Shown: positions 1 to 13,200 of the stretch, piece by piece
How positions within the stretch are numbered: position 1 is the stretch's first letter
Layout: each line of letters opens with the position of its first letter
Assembly: GCF_905147045.1 (NCBI RefSeq)
Contig: NC_065918.1
Coordinates: forward strand, 10,044,001 to 10,108,000
Origin: Nymphalis io
Taxonomy: Eukaryota; Arthropoda; Insecta; Lepidoptera; Nymphalidae
Direction of reading: 5' to 3'
DNA: 64,000 nt
Program-made: the position numbers and the translations under genes
Notes under the pieces: model-generated
Told to the model about the DNA's origin: nothing
What the model saw: only the letters and a program-made list of their open reading frames with translations
Database searches by the model: none

Positions 1-714
1 AAAAGTTTAAATTATTGAGCGTTTAATTTTTTTCACGTCTGTAATACCTGTTGCAAAAAATATAACTCATTATTTCAGTAATTCGTGTGATAGTAGTAAT
101 TATAAAATAAAATAGAATTATAAAATGCTAGTTATCTGTCTCGGCTATGCCCGTTAATTCAGTTCATCCATTCCATTCTTTTAGATAATGTGTTTTAAAT
201 ATATATAATGACATAATCAGTCGACATTAGCTATGCATCCCTGACCTTTTCTTGCTTTTATTAAAATTTCTTGTAATATCGCTACTGGTGCTAATTGTAA
301 AGTGTATAAGATGGTATACAATTTACATTTAGGACTCGGATTTAGGAATTAGGATCGTCGGAGACTTTACTGTAGATATTTTAATACGTGCGAGTCAGTA
401 TAAGTAGTAATATAATATGTATTCGATATACTTGTGAGCTGTCGGAATTGAGTGTCTAAATAAAAATGTACACTGACCCAAATTCCGGTGTGTATTTTAA
501 AACAACTAAGCGGACATATATTCTGTATTAGAGATTAGTATTTTTAATATTTTTAATGAATCAATACTAGTTTTCTATGGTAAAATTTATAAGTATCAAT
601 TCGTACATACTACATAATAGTCTGTGTATTATGTTTACGAATATTTACCTATTGATAAATCGTTGAAGAAGAAAGGCAACATAATTTTTGGTCCTACTTG
701 AAATTCCGGTCCTC

Positions 715-1000
715 TTGGTGGTAGAGTTTCCTATTAGTTCGTCAGGGTTCCACCCACATTTCACATTATATATTCTACCTCATAAACAGCAATAGTTATT
801 ATAGTCATGTTTTGGTTTGAAGGGTGAGTGAGCCAGTGTTGCAATAAAGCATTAATCTCAAGCCCCTAAAGTTGATGGTGCATTGACGATGTAAGATATG
901 GTTAATATTCCTTGCAGTGTCAATGTGTATGGGTATTGGAGAACAATTGCCATCAGGTGGCTCATTTGCTAGGCTGGTTTTAAACAAAAAATAAAAAGTA
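715..1000 (+). repeat. Abundant SINE (CCATCAGGTGG family), diverged copy
   Basis: Reading on +, it follows the family order: a GGTGGTAG start, a CCACCCAC block, an AACAGCAATA block, GGTTTGAAGGGTGAGTGAGCC, GATGTAAG and GCCATCAGGTGGCTCAT, then an A-rich tail. It is old, with many substitutions. It lies upstream of the dynein gene. Confidence 0.7.
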
Positions 1001-4000
1001 AACTTTGTATATAGTACCATAAAAGTTATGTGCAGATGTATATATTTATTTAACATTTTAATCGTAGTGGTTTTGTAAATCGTTTGAAGCATTATTGCTC
1101 AATTTTATTCTAATAAAACCTATTTTACAAATGACATTAAAAATATATTAATAGTTATGTCAAATATAATTTTTTAGTATATTCCGTATGGTGTTTACAT
1201 TTTAAATATTAGGCTTTAATTGTGAAAAAGAAGTTTATTAGCGTGCGTTGTGTATCCTGTTGGACTTCTAAACTATTTGTTAGATTTTATACATATATTG
1301 TTACTATATTACAGGTATCAACAGTTTTAAAATAATTTCTTCAGAAAGGCGTAGTTACATAATAATTTTTTGAATGTCATAGATAGCGAAAATAGTCGAT
1401 GTTTATTACAAATATTTTCATTGCAAATTAAGGAAAATTTGAATAATTGTATTTTCTGTTAACTGATAAAACTTTTGTAATTATTACTAATAGTAGTCAT
1501 TAATTAAAAATAATTTAATCGGCTTAAAGTTATTTCGCCACGAACCTAAAATGTTTTATATTTCCAAGGTATTTTGAACATAATGATTGTGTATTCATAT
1601 TTATTAAAATGTACGTTGATATTATTTATGTATTTTTCTCATAAAGATATTTAATTTATTGTACATAGTGGTTAGAATATTATTCATAGCTAAATCGGGA
1701 TGTAACCTTCGACACGTTTCTCACGAACGTTGTTCACATCCTGATGTGTTGAAGGCATGTATGTATGCATGTCCCAGTTTAACATACAAACAAACATTAC
1801 CTTCCTGCTAACTTCAAAATTACGTATTACTATCATCACCTACAAGTAATACCCTAAAATACTATATTATTAAATGAGTAATTATCGTACATATACTATA
1901 AATAAATTTATTTCATGTATCTTGGAAGCGGCTCGAAGAATTTGGCTTTGTATTTTGAAAAAGTTTTGCTTTTTAACTTTATACGTATATATTTCTTTTC
2001 TGAATAACGATATAGGGCATTCTATATGAGAAAACTCAGTCGGAAAATGTTAGTGCATAAAGTAAGAAAATTATTTTAAAAATTCAATTTAAAATTTTCA
2101 GTTTTTTTAATCTGTTCTTGAACACCATGAAATAGTAGACACCAAGTTATTACAACATACGGTTGTATAAACTAAAAAGTCTCACTGTCAACTCATTCCA
2201 CTGCGTCCAGCGTTTTCATCAAATTACGCGCAACATTTTACATTTTTAATATTTTACATTTTTAATTTTTTTTGTGTAATAATTGTGTCTTTTTAGTGTT
2301 TTATAAGCACTACAGAATCTAATTGAGACACTTTTCAAATATGTGTGTAATACTCTATTTTTTTACATATATATAGATTTATAATAATACATTTTGTAAT
2401 AAAATTTTTCTCTAATAATTAATCAGTACAGCTTATAAGCTCCTAACCTTCTCCTCAAAAGGGAGAGGAAGCCTTAGCCCAGCTGTGGAACGTTAATAGG
2501 CTGTTACTGTACAGTTTATAATAATAATCAATACTAGAATTTAAATTTTTGTATAATTTAAATTTATGTAGGCTTAAGTGATTACCTTGCTTATTACATT
2601 TTATATATGCAGCCACATTTTTAAGAAAATATTATAAACCTAAAATGATTAACATTAAATAATTGATTTAAAACATTTTAATATACCTACTAGCGATTCA
2701 TCCGCAGCTTTGCCTTCTTCTTCGTCATTATCGAAAATCCAGTTAAAAGGGATAAAAAGGCCAAATATATGTTAATTATGTCATATTATAGCTATGATAA
2801 AGCTTTAAGAAGTAACAAATATTCACAACACACACAACCTTTCTTATTTATGACATGATTGTAATGCCTCCTTATATACTATATTAGGCGTAGTATTTTA
2901 ATTTGCTAGGCAAAAATGTCATTAGCATGAGTTATTTGTGCTATATATAGTTGCCCATGGGTAAAGCAGCAGCAAGTAATAGAAAAAAATTACAACTCTT
3001 CTAATCTAATTAAACTATAAATAAGGTTAAAACTAAACAATTTAATACAAACTTTAATAAAATCTATAATTTATATAGGCTAACTATCAATAAAAGCGCA
3101 AAAATAAAAGATAACCTTATAACTATTGATAGACATAAGATTAAACTAATAAATTTGATGAAAACTTATCCCTACAACTAAGGAATAGGTAACCATTAAT
3201 AATTTATAAACTTATATATAATAAAATTATAATTGAGTTAATTAATTGCAACCCAAAGCCACAAAGTATTTAATATTATCAATTTAATAACGAAATTAAT
3301 GCAAAAACCGTAAAGAATCAAACGAAACGACGGCAGAACAATGACAAAGCAAATTTGATCGAAAATCATATCCTAATATGTATGGTAAAAGGTCATTCTA
3401 CTCCGAAATATCTGAACACCACGATTCAGAAATTGACGTATTTAGCAAACCGCCATATATGTGCCGCAACATATACGTACAACAATAATACGTACGTGAA
3501 CTTATAGCTTTTTATAGACTCAAACGATTTTCAGCAAATAAAGACTGATCGGCGCTTTGAAGTACTTCTAATAATAATTCATTTATTTCAATTTATAATT
3601 GTTAGCCGATTTAAAGATTATATCGGATAAAAAGACTTACAGACAGATAAATAAAAGATTGTTTTGGTTTTGGTAACTCCCAAATAGCCATATTACCATA
3701 AAAGAGGCAGTTATTTTGAAATCACAGACAGAAACTACAATAGTTTATTTTTATAGACATATACATACGCATGTCAAAATAAATAATTAAAGGCGTTGCG
3801 TGCTAGTGTCAAAATTTGTTAAAGCAAGTGATACGCCGTACCACCCCCAACCCTTTTAATAACACCTTCTACTTGTCCATTTAATTTGCATATTACAACT
3901 ATTGTTTCGTCTAAACCGGTGTTTGGTGCCGACAGTTCGAAGCAGATCGCTAGCAAGGCTTGTCATTTCAATTGTAGATTCAAAGTTTACAGTAAAATGA

Positions 4001-4183
4001 TAGCTTATATGTATTTGAAATAGTACCTAGCCGGCAACATACTTGCACGCAAATGCCTAAACGACATACAAAGGCGTGAACACTTGCGTCAAAGTTTAAT
4101 AGTTGGAGGGACGTGGTATCAATTTTTCTTTGCTGTAGAAAAGTTAAAATTTTAGAAGATTCTAGATTAAGCCATAGTTAAAA
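1001..4183. other. Intergenic, upstream of dynein gene
   Basis: AT-rich with no coding signal. It includes a 3'-terminal fragment of the tRNA-type SINE (2430-2512) and a possible fragment of a widespread lepidopteran repeat near 2690-2880. No promoter element can be called with confidence. Confidence 0.5.
2430..2512 (+). repeat. tRNA-derived SINE, 3' fragment
   Basis: TAAGCTCCTAACCTTCTCCT, then AAAGGGAGAGGAAGCC, TTAGCCCAGCTGTGG and CTGTTACTGT match the 3' end of the SINE also present at 17590 and 46308. The 5' tRNA part is missing. Confidence 0.7.
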
Positions 4184-4255
4184 ATGTTTGTATGCGGTAT
4201 AAAACCCGGCTCTAGTGATGAAGAAGAGGAAGAAGATGTTATGGACATCTTACAG
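4184..4255 (+). CDS. Dynein heavy chain exon 1 (start codon)
   Basis: Encodes residues 1-24: a short leader followed by a run of acidic residues (SSDEEEEEDVMD). The donor is CAG|GTCCGG, phase 0. The TAG at 4175-4177 is in frame upstream, so translation cannot begin earlier on this exon. An upstream non-coding exon cannot be excluded. Confidence 0.75.
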
Positions 4256-7200
4256 GTCCGGTTGAAGTCAAATTTGTTTTATTTTTTTTTCATTTCAATC
4301 GTGTAAAAGTGAATAAAATGTGATAATTAAAATAAAACAGGGACCGGGGGGTTTTATATATATACACTTTAAAACAAGTTTAAAAAGAAGAAGATAATAA
4401 AATAAATACTTTAAAAACGTTAATAAATAAAAGCGGTTTAATTGTTATAAAAATTAAATCATAAAATATTTAAAGAAAAAGAATAAATTTTATATTGAGA
4501 AACATGTATAGTATAATATGTATAATATAACAAAGTATAACTAATATTATTATTTTTTGAATATTTACTATAGTAATAAAAGTATAAGAAAGGACAAAAA
4601 TATATTTTTTTTAATGATTGGTTAATTTTAAATAGTACTCAATGTCAGTATTTATGCTCAGTAGGTAGAACTTCTAAATTTAACCGAAGGCAACCTTAAA
4701 ATCCTCTCAAGCACTGTATTTTAAAGTGGTTTATTTGTGTTTATAATTTATTTTGTGCTCCGTGGCGAAGGTAAATACGTGAGAAAACCAGTATATTTCG
4801 GATGAAATGGTGTCGCATTTATGTACACATATGCTCACTACATTATTTTAACCGTAGAGAGGATTTTCCCTAGCATTGGGATATTTACGGACTACTACTA
4901 TATATAACTACTTACTTGTTGCTATGTCATAATTCTTATAAAGTGTTTGTCCTTGTAGAAAAGAAGAGAAGAATGTGAACGTAAGGCGAGGCGAGGGGAG
5001 ATGGACCCTCGATTGGAGTTTACATTTCAACTCCTAATCGACGGTACCGGACTTCCTCGCCATGCCATAATGGATCACGTTTTCGAGGGGAACATGGTAT
5101 GTATACCTTAATTGTCTAAGTAAATAATTGAATGACCTTTATAAACATGAATGTATATTTTTTTTAGCTTGATGACATCAATCAGCTTTTTTTGCCTCAC
5201 ATGAGGAATAAATTGCTGTGGTATTATCAAGATGTAGAGGAAGTGGAACAACGACCTGTAGTTGAAGGTGCGAAGTCAAGGCAGCAAGTTCAAGGAAAAC
5301 AGCCACCTCCTCAAATTACTCTTAAAAGGAAATTATTTCTATCTGATGGTTGGGATGTCAAGTTTACAGGAGTTTGTATTTATATGTTTCGTATAAATGT
5401 TAGCAAACAATTACCCGAGGAAGGATTTCATAAAGATTTGTAAGTTAAAGCAAGTAATTTCCCCTGATTATCGTACTAAAAATGTTTTCCAAAGTATTTC
5501 ATCTTGAACGACGAGATTGTAGTAAGAGCTATTTGGAGTGCCAAAGATTACCTATATTATTGTTTATAGATTTTGCGGAATCCTAAACGCAGATAAAGTA
5601 GGCTTGGTGACCGCTATTGAACGTGTAATGGAATACGTGTATATGAATGCATTAGCGCACCCCAGCAGCGATGGAGATGAAGACGAGACTCGTTTTCCTA
5701 TTGTCAAGAATCAACTCCTGCCGGGCCTAAGATCTTTTTGTAGCGCTTTAAAAGGCAAGTAATACGTTATTTTAATCAATCTATAATCATCCTGCAGTGA
5801 TAACAAATAAACAAAGATAAAAACTAAACATAAAATGTACGAAATTTAAATTTAGTAAGCCAGTGTTATCAAGATCATCAATTTAAAATGGCTATCGTAG
5901 ACCTATTCCGAGGTCATCATCATCAAGAATCGTAATTGGAAGTATCTTGGAGTTAGTTGTTTTTGTTTTAAACAGGCGTTACAAATGAATTGTGCTTTAC
6001 GGGGTTTTTCGTTTTACGCCATTACAATAATCTTTTGTCTTTGGTTTTAGTTTGTGAAGAAGTTTGCAACCAAGTTAACCTGTTTGATGATGGACAAGCT
6101 TTAATGGCTAACTTAAACGACCACAACGAGCTAAAAGAAATGATAAAAAATCCCACAACAATCGCTACTTTAGAAGAAAGGGTTAATGAGTGGATAAAAA
6201 AAATTATGGAGGTAAATAATATTGATTTTACTATGAATCTTGATGCAGCTAATGATCATCTCCTGATCGTTTCCGGTCTTGGCTGCCGTTCTAAAGAATT
6301 AACCGCGTGGGCATATTATAGTGGTCACGTGTGAGCACTATAATATTCTTTCACTCCTATAATCCCACAGGACAGCAAATCCACTTCTACCAAAAAGAAT
6401 TCAGGTGCATGGCCAGCGCTTTTACGTGCTTTTTAAAGTACAAAAGTACAGTAGTGCAAAACACGTACAGCTTATAATTTGTATTTCTACTAAAATTTTA
6501 AAGAAACATTTTCTTAAAGTGCTTAAAAAGTTTAAGTTTTAATTTTTGCAGATACTAAGCGAAAGTGAACAGCTAAGGCGAGAGGTGGACTCCAGCGGGC
6601 CTCAAGATGAACTTGAATATTGGAAGAAGAGAGGAGCACAATTCTCACAACTTGTGTCTTATTTACAGGTATTAACACACACACATAAACACACACACAA
6701 AGATGAACGCACGCATGCAAAAATTAGATTCTCTTTTCAATATTTTACTTACATTTTGAATTAATTTTTTTTAGTTTAATTACTAGCTTTTAGTTTTTAA
6801 TATTTTTCGTTTTAATTTGTGTATTCTTCTTTTTACTAAGTTACTGTAGTAAACTAATATATAATATAATAATTTCATATACAAGCCGCTGGATTTATTA
6901 ATTTACATATGGTTATGGTTGATTATTATAATTAAATAATTTATTATGGTTCAACATTATTACATTTAGTATGGTTTGGTGTACCTCAAATGTTTAAACA
7001 GTACAATTTGACTTAGTTAAAATCCAAAACTATGTGCATACAAATTGAGACTTGATGTTACAAAATCAAAATACTAATACTTTATCCGTGCAGTGACGGA
7101 GAAAGAATACATTTCACTGCCCCTCTCTTTCCCATGGGTGTCGTAAGAGGCGACTAAGGGATATCTGAGCGACCATCTGCTCACCTGGTGGTAGGATGCT

Positions 7201-10200
7201 AACATCCGCCTGGCTTGTTACCACCGTACGCATGGTGAAAAACTCGTGAAGTGGCTTGCAGCCGCGTTTCGAGGTCAGCCAGCGTACAGCCAGAGCCCGA
7301 GCGAGTATTGCCGCGATGGGTGTTGGTCCGGTTGGAGACGGCTGTTGAACCAATGCCGGGGGAAACTGTATTGACCTGCCGGTCAGGGAGACCCGAAGAA
7401 ACGGCTGTTCCGCTGGCCGCCCGTGGCATAGTACAGGGGCCCGAGCGTGCCTAACCAGCTCGTGAGGCTGCCCCACCAGGCCACGCATAATCTCGGGGTG
7501 GACCGTCGTGCCGGTTGGTGACCGGTAGGTGGGGTCCCGGCGGCCACTTCCGGGGGGGTTCGGGGGCCCTTCCGTCCGGCGGGTCAGTGTATTTTTCCTT
7601 TTGGCAACCACTTGGGGAAACACGCCTCCACACTTTGCCCATCCCTATCGTGGCAATACATCGCTCGCTTCACGTCTCTTTTCCATTTAATTTCTCCCAA
7701 ATGGCGCAACAAAAAAGAAATAACGGTCGTACAGCGGTGCTCACCCCCACCATACCCTCGCTGTTTGAGGTCGAGTTCTCTAACATCCGAGGACTCCACA
7801 CTAACCTCAACGCTGTCCACCACCATCTCGAGACAGCACGGCCAGCAATGTTGTTTCTCACGGAGACACAAATACTCCGTCCTGCCGATACCAGCTACCT
7901 TAATTATCCCGGCTACACGCTTGAAGAATCCTTCAAAGCGAAAGCCGGAGTATGCTTGTTCGTCAGGACGGATGTTTGCTGTCACCGACTGCGCTGCTTG
8001 GAGGACCCCTCCTTCTCCATGTTGGTGGTACGTGTGGACCTGGTTCGTCAGAGCCGAGTCTACGTGTGCCTCTACAGATCCCACAATGGTGACTTGGAGA
8101 CAAGCCGACTATTTGACCATCTTAATCGGGTGGCAGATGCTGCGCAAGAGCAATTTCCTAACGCGGAATTGGTGTTTTTGGGGGACTTTAATGCTCACCA
8201 CGAATCCTGGTTGAAATCCCTCAAAACTGACCATGCTGGAAGGACTGCTCATGCTTTTGCTCTCACACATGACTTGACCCAACTGGTTGATCAGCCCACC
8301 AGGATCCCAGACATTGATGGGCAAGCACCTTCTCTACTGGACCTTCTGCTGACTTCTCACCCGGTGGAATATCAGGTTGTGGTTCAGGCTCCTCTTGGCT
8401 CTTCGGATCACAGCCTTATTTCTACCAGAGTGCCACAGGCCAAGCTGCCGCCACTAGCGGTATGCAAACGTCGCGTTTGGCACTATAAGTCGGCGGATTG
8501 GGACGGTATGCGCGATTACTATGCGTCGGTCCCTTGGAAGGAACGTTGCTTCAGTGGGAATGACCCGACAGCTAGTGCCGCTGCTGTTGCTGGCGAGATC
8601 ATGCTGGGAATGGAATACTACATTCCTAGCTCAGATCTCGTCAGTAGGAGTACGCGTAACCGTTGGTTCACTCGTGAATGTGCCGATGCTGTATCAGCTA
8701 AGCAGGCGGCATATCGCAAGTGGATCAACGGCTGCATTAGCGGGGCATCTAACATTGACTCACTGAAAGCAAACTATAATAAAAATTCCAAGTCCTGTAG
8801 AAAGGCATACACGAGAGCGGATGCACAGCGCATTGTACAGATTGGTCATGACCTTGTTTCGCATCCTAGGGGCTCCCGTAGCTTCTGGCGTCTGACCAAG
8901 TCTGTGCAAAACAATTTCTGCCAACCTTCGCTGCCACCGCTCAGAAATCCGGACGGATCGCTAGCTCACAGTCCGCAAGAGCAAGCTGATCTCCTGGCTA
9001 AACTCTTTGCCGACAATTCCGTCATCGATGATTGTAGTGCACTGCCACCTACAATACCTGCATGTGGCCATACGATGCCTGACATTAAAATCAGGCAACG
9101 TGATGTGCGTGCGGAGCTGCAATCACTTGATGTACGGAAAGCTAGCGGTCCCGATGGAATACCAGCCATAGTGCTGAAGAAGTGCGCAGCGGAGCTGTCT
9201 CCTGTGTTAACGCGCCTGTTCCAACTTTCTCTCTCTTCGGGAAGTGTGCCGGAGGCTTGGAGAAGAGCTAATGTGCAAGCGGTTCCCAAAAAAGGGGATC
9301 GGTCTGACCCGGCAAATTATCGGCCAATAGCTATCACCTCAGTACTTTGTAAGGTGATGGAACGGATTTTAAACAACCAACTGATCCATTACCTAGAAGA
9401 TCACTGTCTAATTAATGATCGACAGTACGGTTTTCGACCAAAACGGTCCACAGGTGATCTTCTAGCGTACGTAACACACCTCTGGGGTGAAGCTATCGAC
9501 AAGCATGGAGAATCGTTGGCTGTCAGCCTCGATATCTCCAAGGCTTTCGACAGGGTCTGGCACAGAAGTCTTCTCTCCAAGCTACCGGCATATGGTCTGC
9601 CTGCTCAGCTATGCACCTGGATTGCCAGCTTCCTACACAAGCGTAGCCTTCGTGTTTTAGTAGATGGTTGCGCTTCACAATTCTATGTAGTGAATGCTGG
9701 GGTCCCCCAGGGATCTGTGCTATCTCCCACACTCTTTCTTTTGCATATCAATGATATGCTCTCCCTTGGGAACATACATTGCTATGCAGATGATAGTACA
9801 GTGCATGGTGGATACCACGGACGCGCAGTGGCTGGGCGGGCGGAAACTGAGGAGAGGCGGGAGAATCTTGTCATTGAACTCGATAGGACGTTAGATCTCA
9901 TCGCCAAATGGGGCTCTGATAATCTTGTTGAGTTTAATGCCAAGAAAACACAGGTATGCGCTCTCACGGCGAAAAAGTCAACATTTTCCCCTCTTCCCTC
10001 CCTCTGTGGTACTCCGCTGGTGATGCAAAGCAAAATCGCCATGCTGGGGATTGACGTTCGCTGCGACCTTAGTCCAAGGGATTACATCGAGGCTGTTATA
10101 AAAACAGCTTCACGGAAACTCGGAGTTCTGAACAAGGTGCGGCGCTTTTTCACGCCACAACAACTGTGCCTGCTGTACAAAACACAGGTACGGTCTTGCG

Positions 10201-13200
10201 TGGAATATTGCTCGCACCTTTGGGATGGCTCCGCTAAGTACCTACTTGAGGCCTTGGACCGGTTGCAGCGACGTGCCGTACGCATTATTGGCGACGTAAA
10301 GGTCACAAACACCCTTGAACCTTTACAATTGCGTCGTGAGATAGCAGCACTGAGCGCTTTCTATCGACTGTATCACGGCGAGTGCTCTGAGGAATTATTC
10401 TCTCTAATTCCTGCTTCCCCCTTCCTTCTTAAGTCCACGCGGGCTGGTTCTCTATGTCACCGCCTAACTGTGACATCAATTCCATCGCGAACAAAGAAAT
10501 TTGGCAACTCCTTTCTTTGTCGCACTTCCAAAAAATGGAATTCCTTACCAGCTCACGTATTCCCCTCCTCTTACAACCCGGGTTCCTTCAAGCGAGGCGT
10601 GAAGAGGCATCTTGCGGGCCGGCAAGGCGAAGGCGGCTAGTGCAGAACGTTTTTCCCGTCTGTACTGGCCGTCGTCGCGTTTGGACTCTACTACCACTTA
10701 CCATCAGGTGGAGTAGAGTCATTTGCCTTCCCGGCGATATAAAAAAAAAAAAAAAAACTCATTTCTCTTTTCTATTCAACATGGGAACATTACACTTATT
10801 TATTGATAGTCAAACTAGAAACTAACACCGGTTTGGAAAAGAAACACCCAGCCCTCAGAAGAACCGGCGAAGCAAACTAAGCGAGTTTTTTAATATTATG
10901 TTTCGTTCACAAATGTTCAGTGTAAAAAATAGCCTGGAGGCGATTGTTTCATTCTTTTACAATTTTTTAAGGTTTGCAACTGAGGCATTTGATACGCTTT
11001 CTGGGATCCTGTTGTAGAACCGTATACTTTGCCCCACAAAAGAGTTACTGACTCTGTCGAGTGACAGGAGTAATTAGTATATGTTTGTTTCTTGTACAAA
11101 TGTTATGAGTTTTCTCAAAAAATCATTAATATTTTTCCGTACATACAATAACATTACATAATATGTATTACGCAGCAATACAACACTCCTAGCTATAGAT
11201 CCCCTCTTTTGCAGCTAAAGACATAAAAAACATTATATTTCTCACAAATGTACACATATATCCTGGATAACCTAATAAAAAGAATATATATTATAAGCGA
11301 TTTATCGGCTTAAAATTTTAAGCCTTATTTACAGACACAACCTAAAATAGTTCCAAGTTTTTCAACTGAAAAATGCGGTGTCTTACCCGGGTAAGCATTT
11401 ATAATTCACGTCGTGCTTGACGGTCTAGGAAAGTATTGTGAGGTAACCTACATACGAGTTTATGACGATTAATATTACATATATATATTATATAGAAATT
11501 AATTATTAAACGTCAATGCGTCACCAACATTGGGAACTAAAATGTTATGTCCTTTTTGTCTGTACTCTACACCATAAGGGCTCATTTACTATTCAAACTG
11601 GAACACAAAGACTAAGTATTGCTGTTTGTCGTTATAATATTATTTTGTTATTATATTAATATTTATTTTTGAATATATCATGAGTGGGTAGTGCCTACCC
11701 AGACTGGCCTGCACCCTACCACCAAATATTGACTATCCTGCATTGGAGCAGCGTATTGGTCTTAGCTTAAAACATTTACAAGTTGAGGGGAGGTTTTGTT
11801 TACGGGCCGGGGATGTTTATACGCTATTAATTTTTATATAAGCTAAATGTATATCTAAATCTCTTTCTTATCAGAACAATGAAGTTCAACTAACTTTAAC
11901 AAGTCTTCAACTGGCTAATTCGAAAGTAATAAAAATTTGGCGTGACACGGATCACAAAATAACCTTCTGTTACAATGAAGCCAAAGATAACGCCAAATTC
12001 ATTCAAGCCATGGAGAAATGCTGTCATTCTCTGTATCTGGACGATCCCGTTAAAATCAAAGATTCCATATTGAGCTTACTACAAACGGTCAGATTGATTC
12101 ACAGTGTTTCACAATTCTATAATACGTCCGAACGAATATCGTCACTGATGGTGAAGGTAAGTTTTTAACTATAACACTGAATTTCAATCATTAACGATTT
12201 CAAATTTAAGATTTTGAGGAATGTTAATTCTGTATAACATTATATGTATAAACAGAAACGTGTATACATATTTTCATTTACCAATCATTCGATTGTAATT
12301 ATTTCATGAAAAAAAATTTTTTTAGATAACCAACCAAATGATTGAGACTTGCAAGCAATACATAACATGCCGTTTTAAAGAAACTATTTGGTCTCAAGAG
12401 AGGGATCAGGTCAGAGAGAAGTTGATCCATTGCATAAATCTCAACAAAACCTACAGAGAAACTTACACATTTGTAAAGAATCAACCATTTTTACCGAACA
12501 CGGAACAATTTAGTTTTTCCGAAAATTATGTCTTTGGTAAATTCGATACGTTTTGCAAGAGACTCAATAAGATTATTTGTATGTTCGATTTAATGGATGA
12601 CTACAACCATTTGTTTGAGAAGAGAATGGAGGGTCTACTTTTGGGTGAAGGTAAGCTTAGTAACATTGTCTTACATCATTTTACCACTAGTTCTAGAAAG
12701 TTCTATTTTTATATTTCTTAATAACTTCTTAAAACGTGTTACAGATCTTGAAGAGGCAATGCACGCTTTTAACGAGGCTAAAAAAGCGGTAACATCATGC
12801 CAGTATGATTATCTCGACTACCGGAACAACGAGTTTGACAAAGACTATCAAGCCTTTGAAGAGAAAACAAATACTCTTCGGGAATCTATTGGTAACACTA
12901 TCGAAGTTAATTTTGCTAGTGTCTGGGAGACGCCGCAAGGAATTAAGTTCCTCACTAGATTTGAGAAGGTATATACAGAAAAATAATATTATTTAATATA
13001 AACCTTCCAATTATTAGATCAATTGATATTAATAAATTTTTGATATTCATTTTATTACGAAAATACGTTTTCCAGGTTAGCCAAAAAATTCAAATAACGA
13101 AACTCAACGAGAAATACGATAGAGTGTTAAAATATAGCGAGAAAGAAGTTGACAAAATAATGAAAATGTTTAAAAAGCAAAAAGACGATCCGCCTTTACC

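Noticed and set aside
1708..1755. Short inverted repeat CCTTCGACAC / GTGTTGAAGG
   Set aside because: One mismatch in 10 bp with no other features; compatible with chance in 64 kb.
7114..7642. Minus-strand and overlapping ORFs in the LINE 5' region, considered as LINE ORF1
   Set aside because: No gag-like or zinc-knuckle motif; they arise from GC-rich 5' UTR and the antisense of pol.
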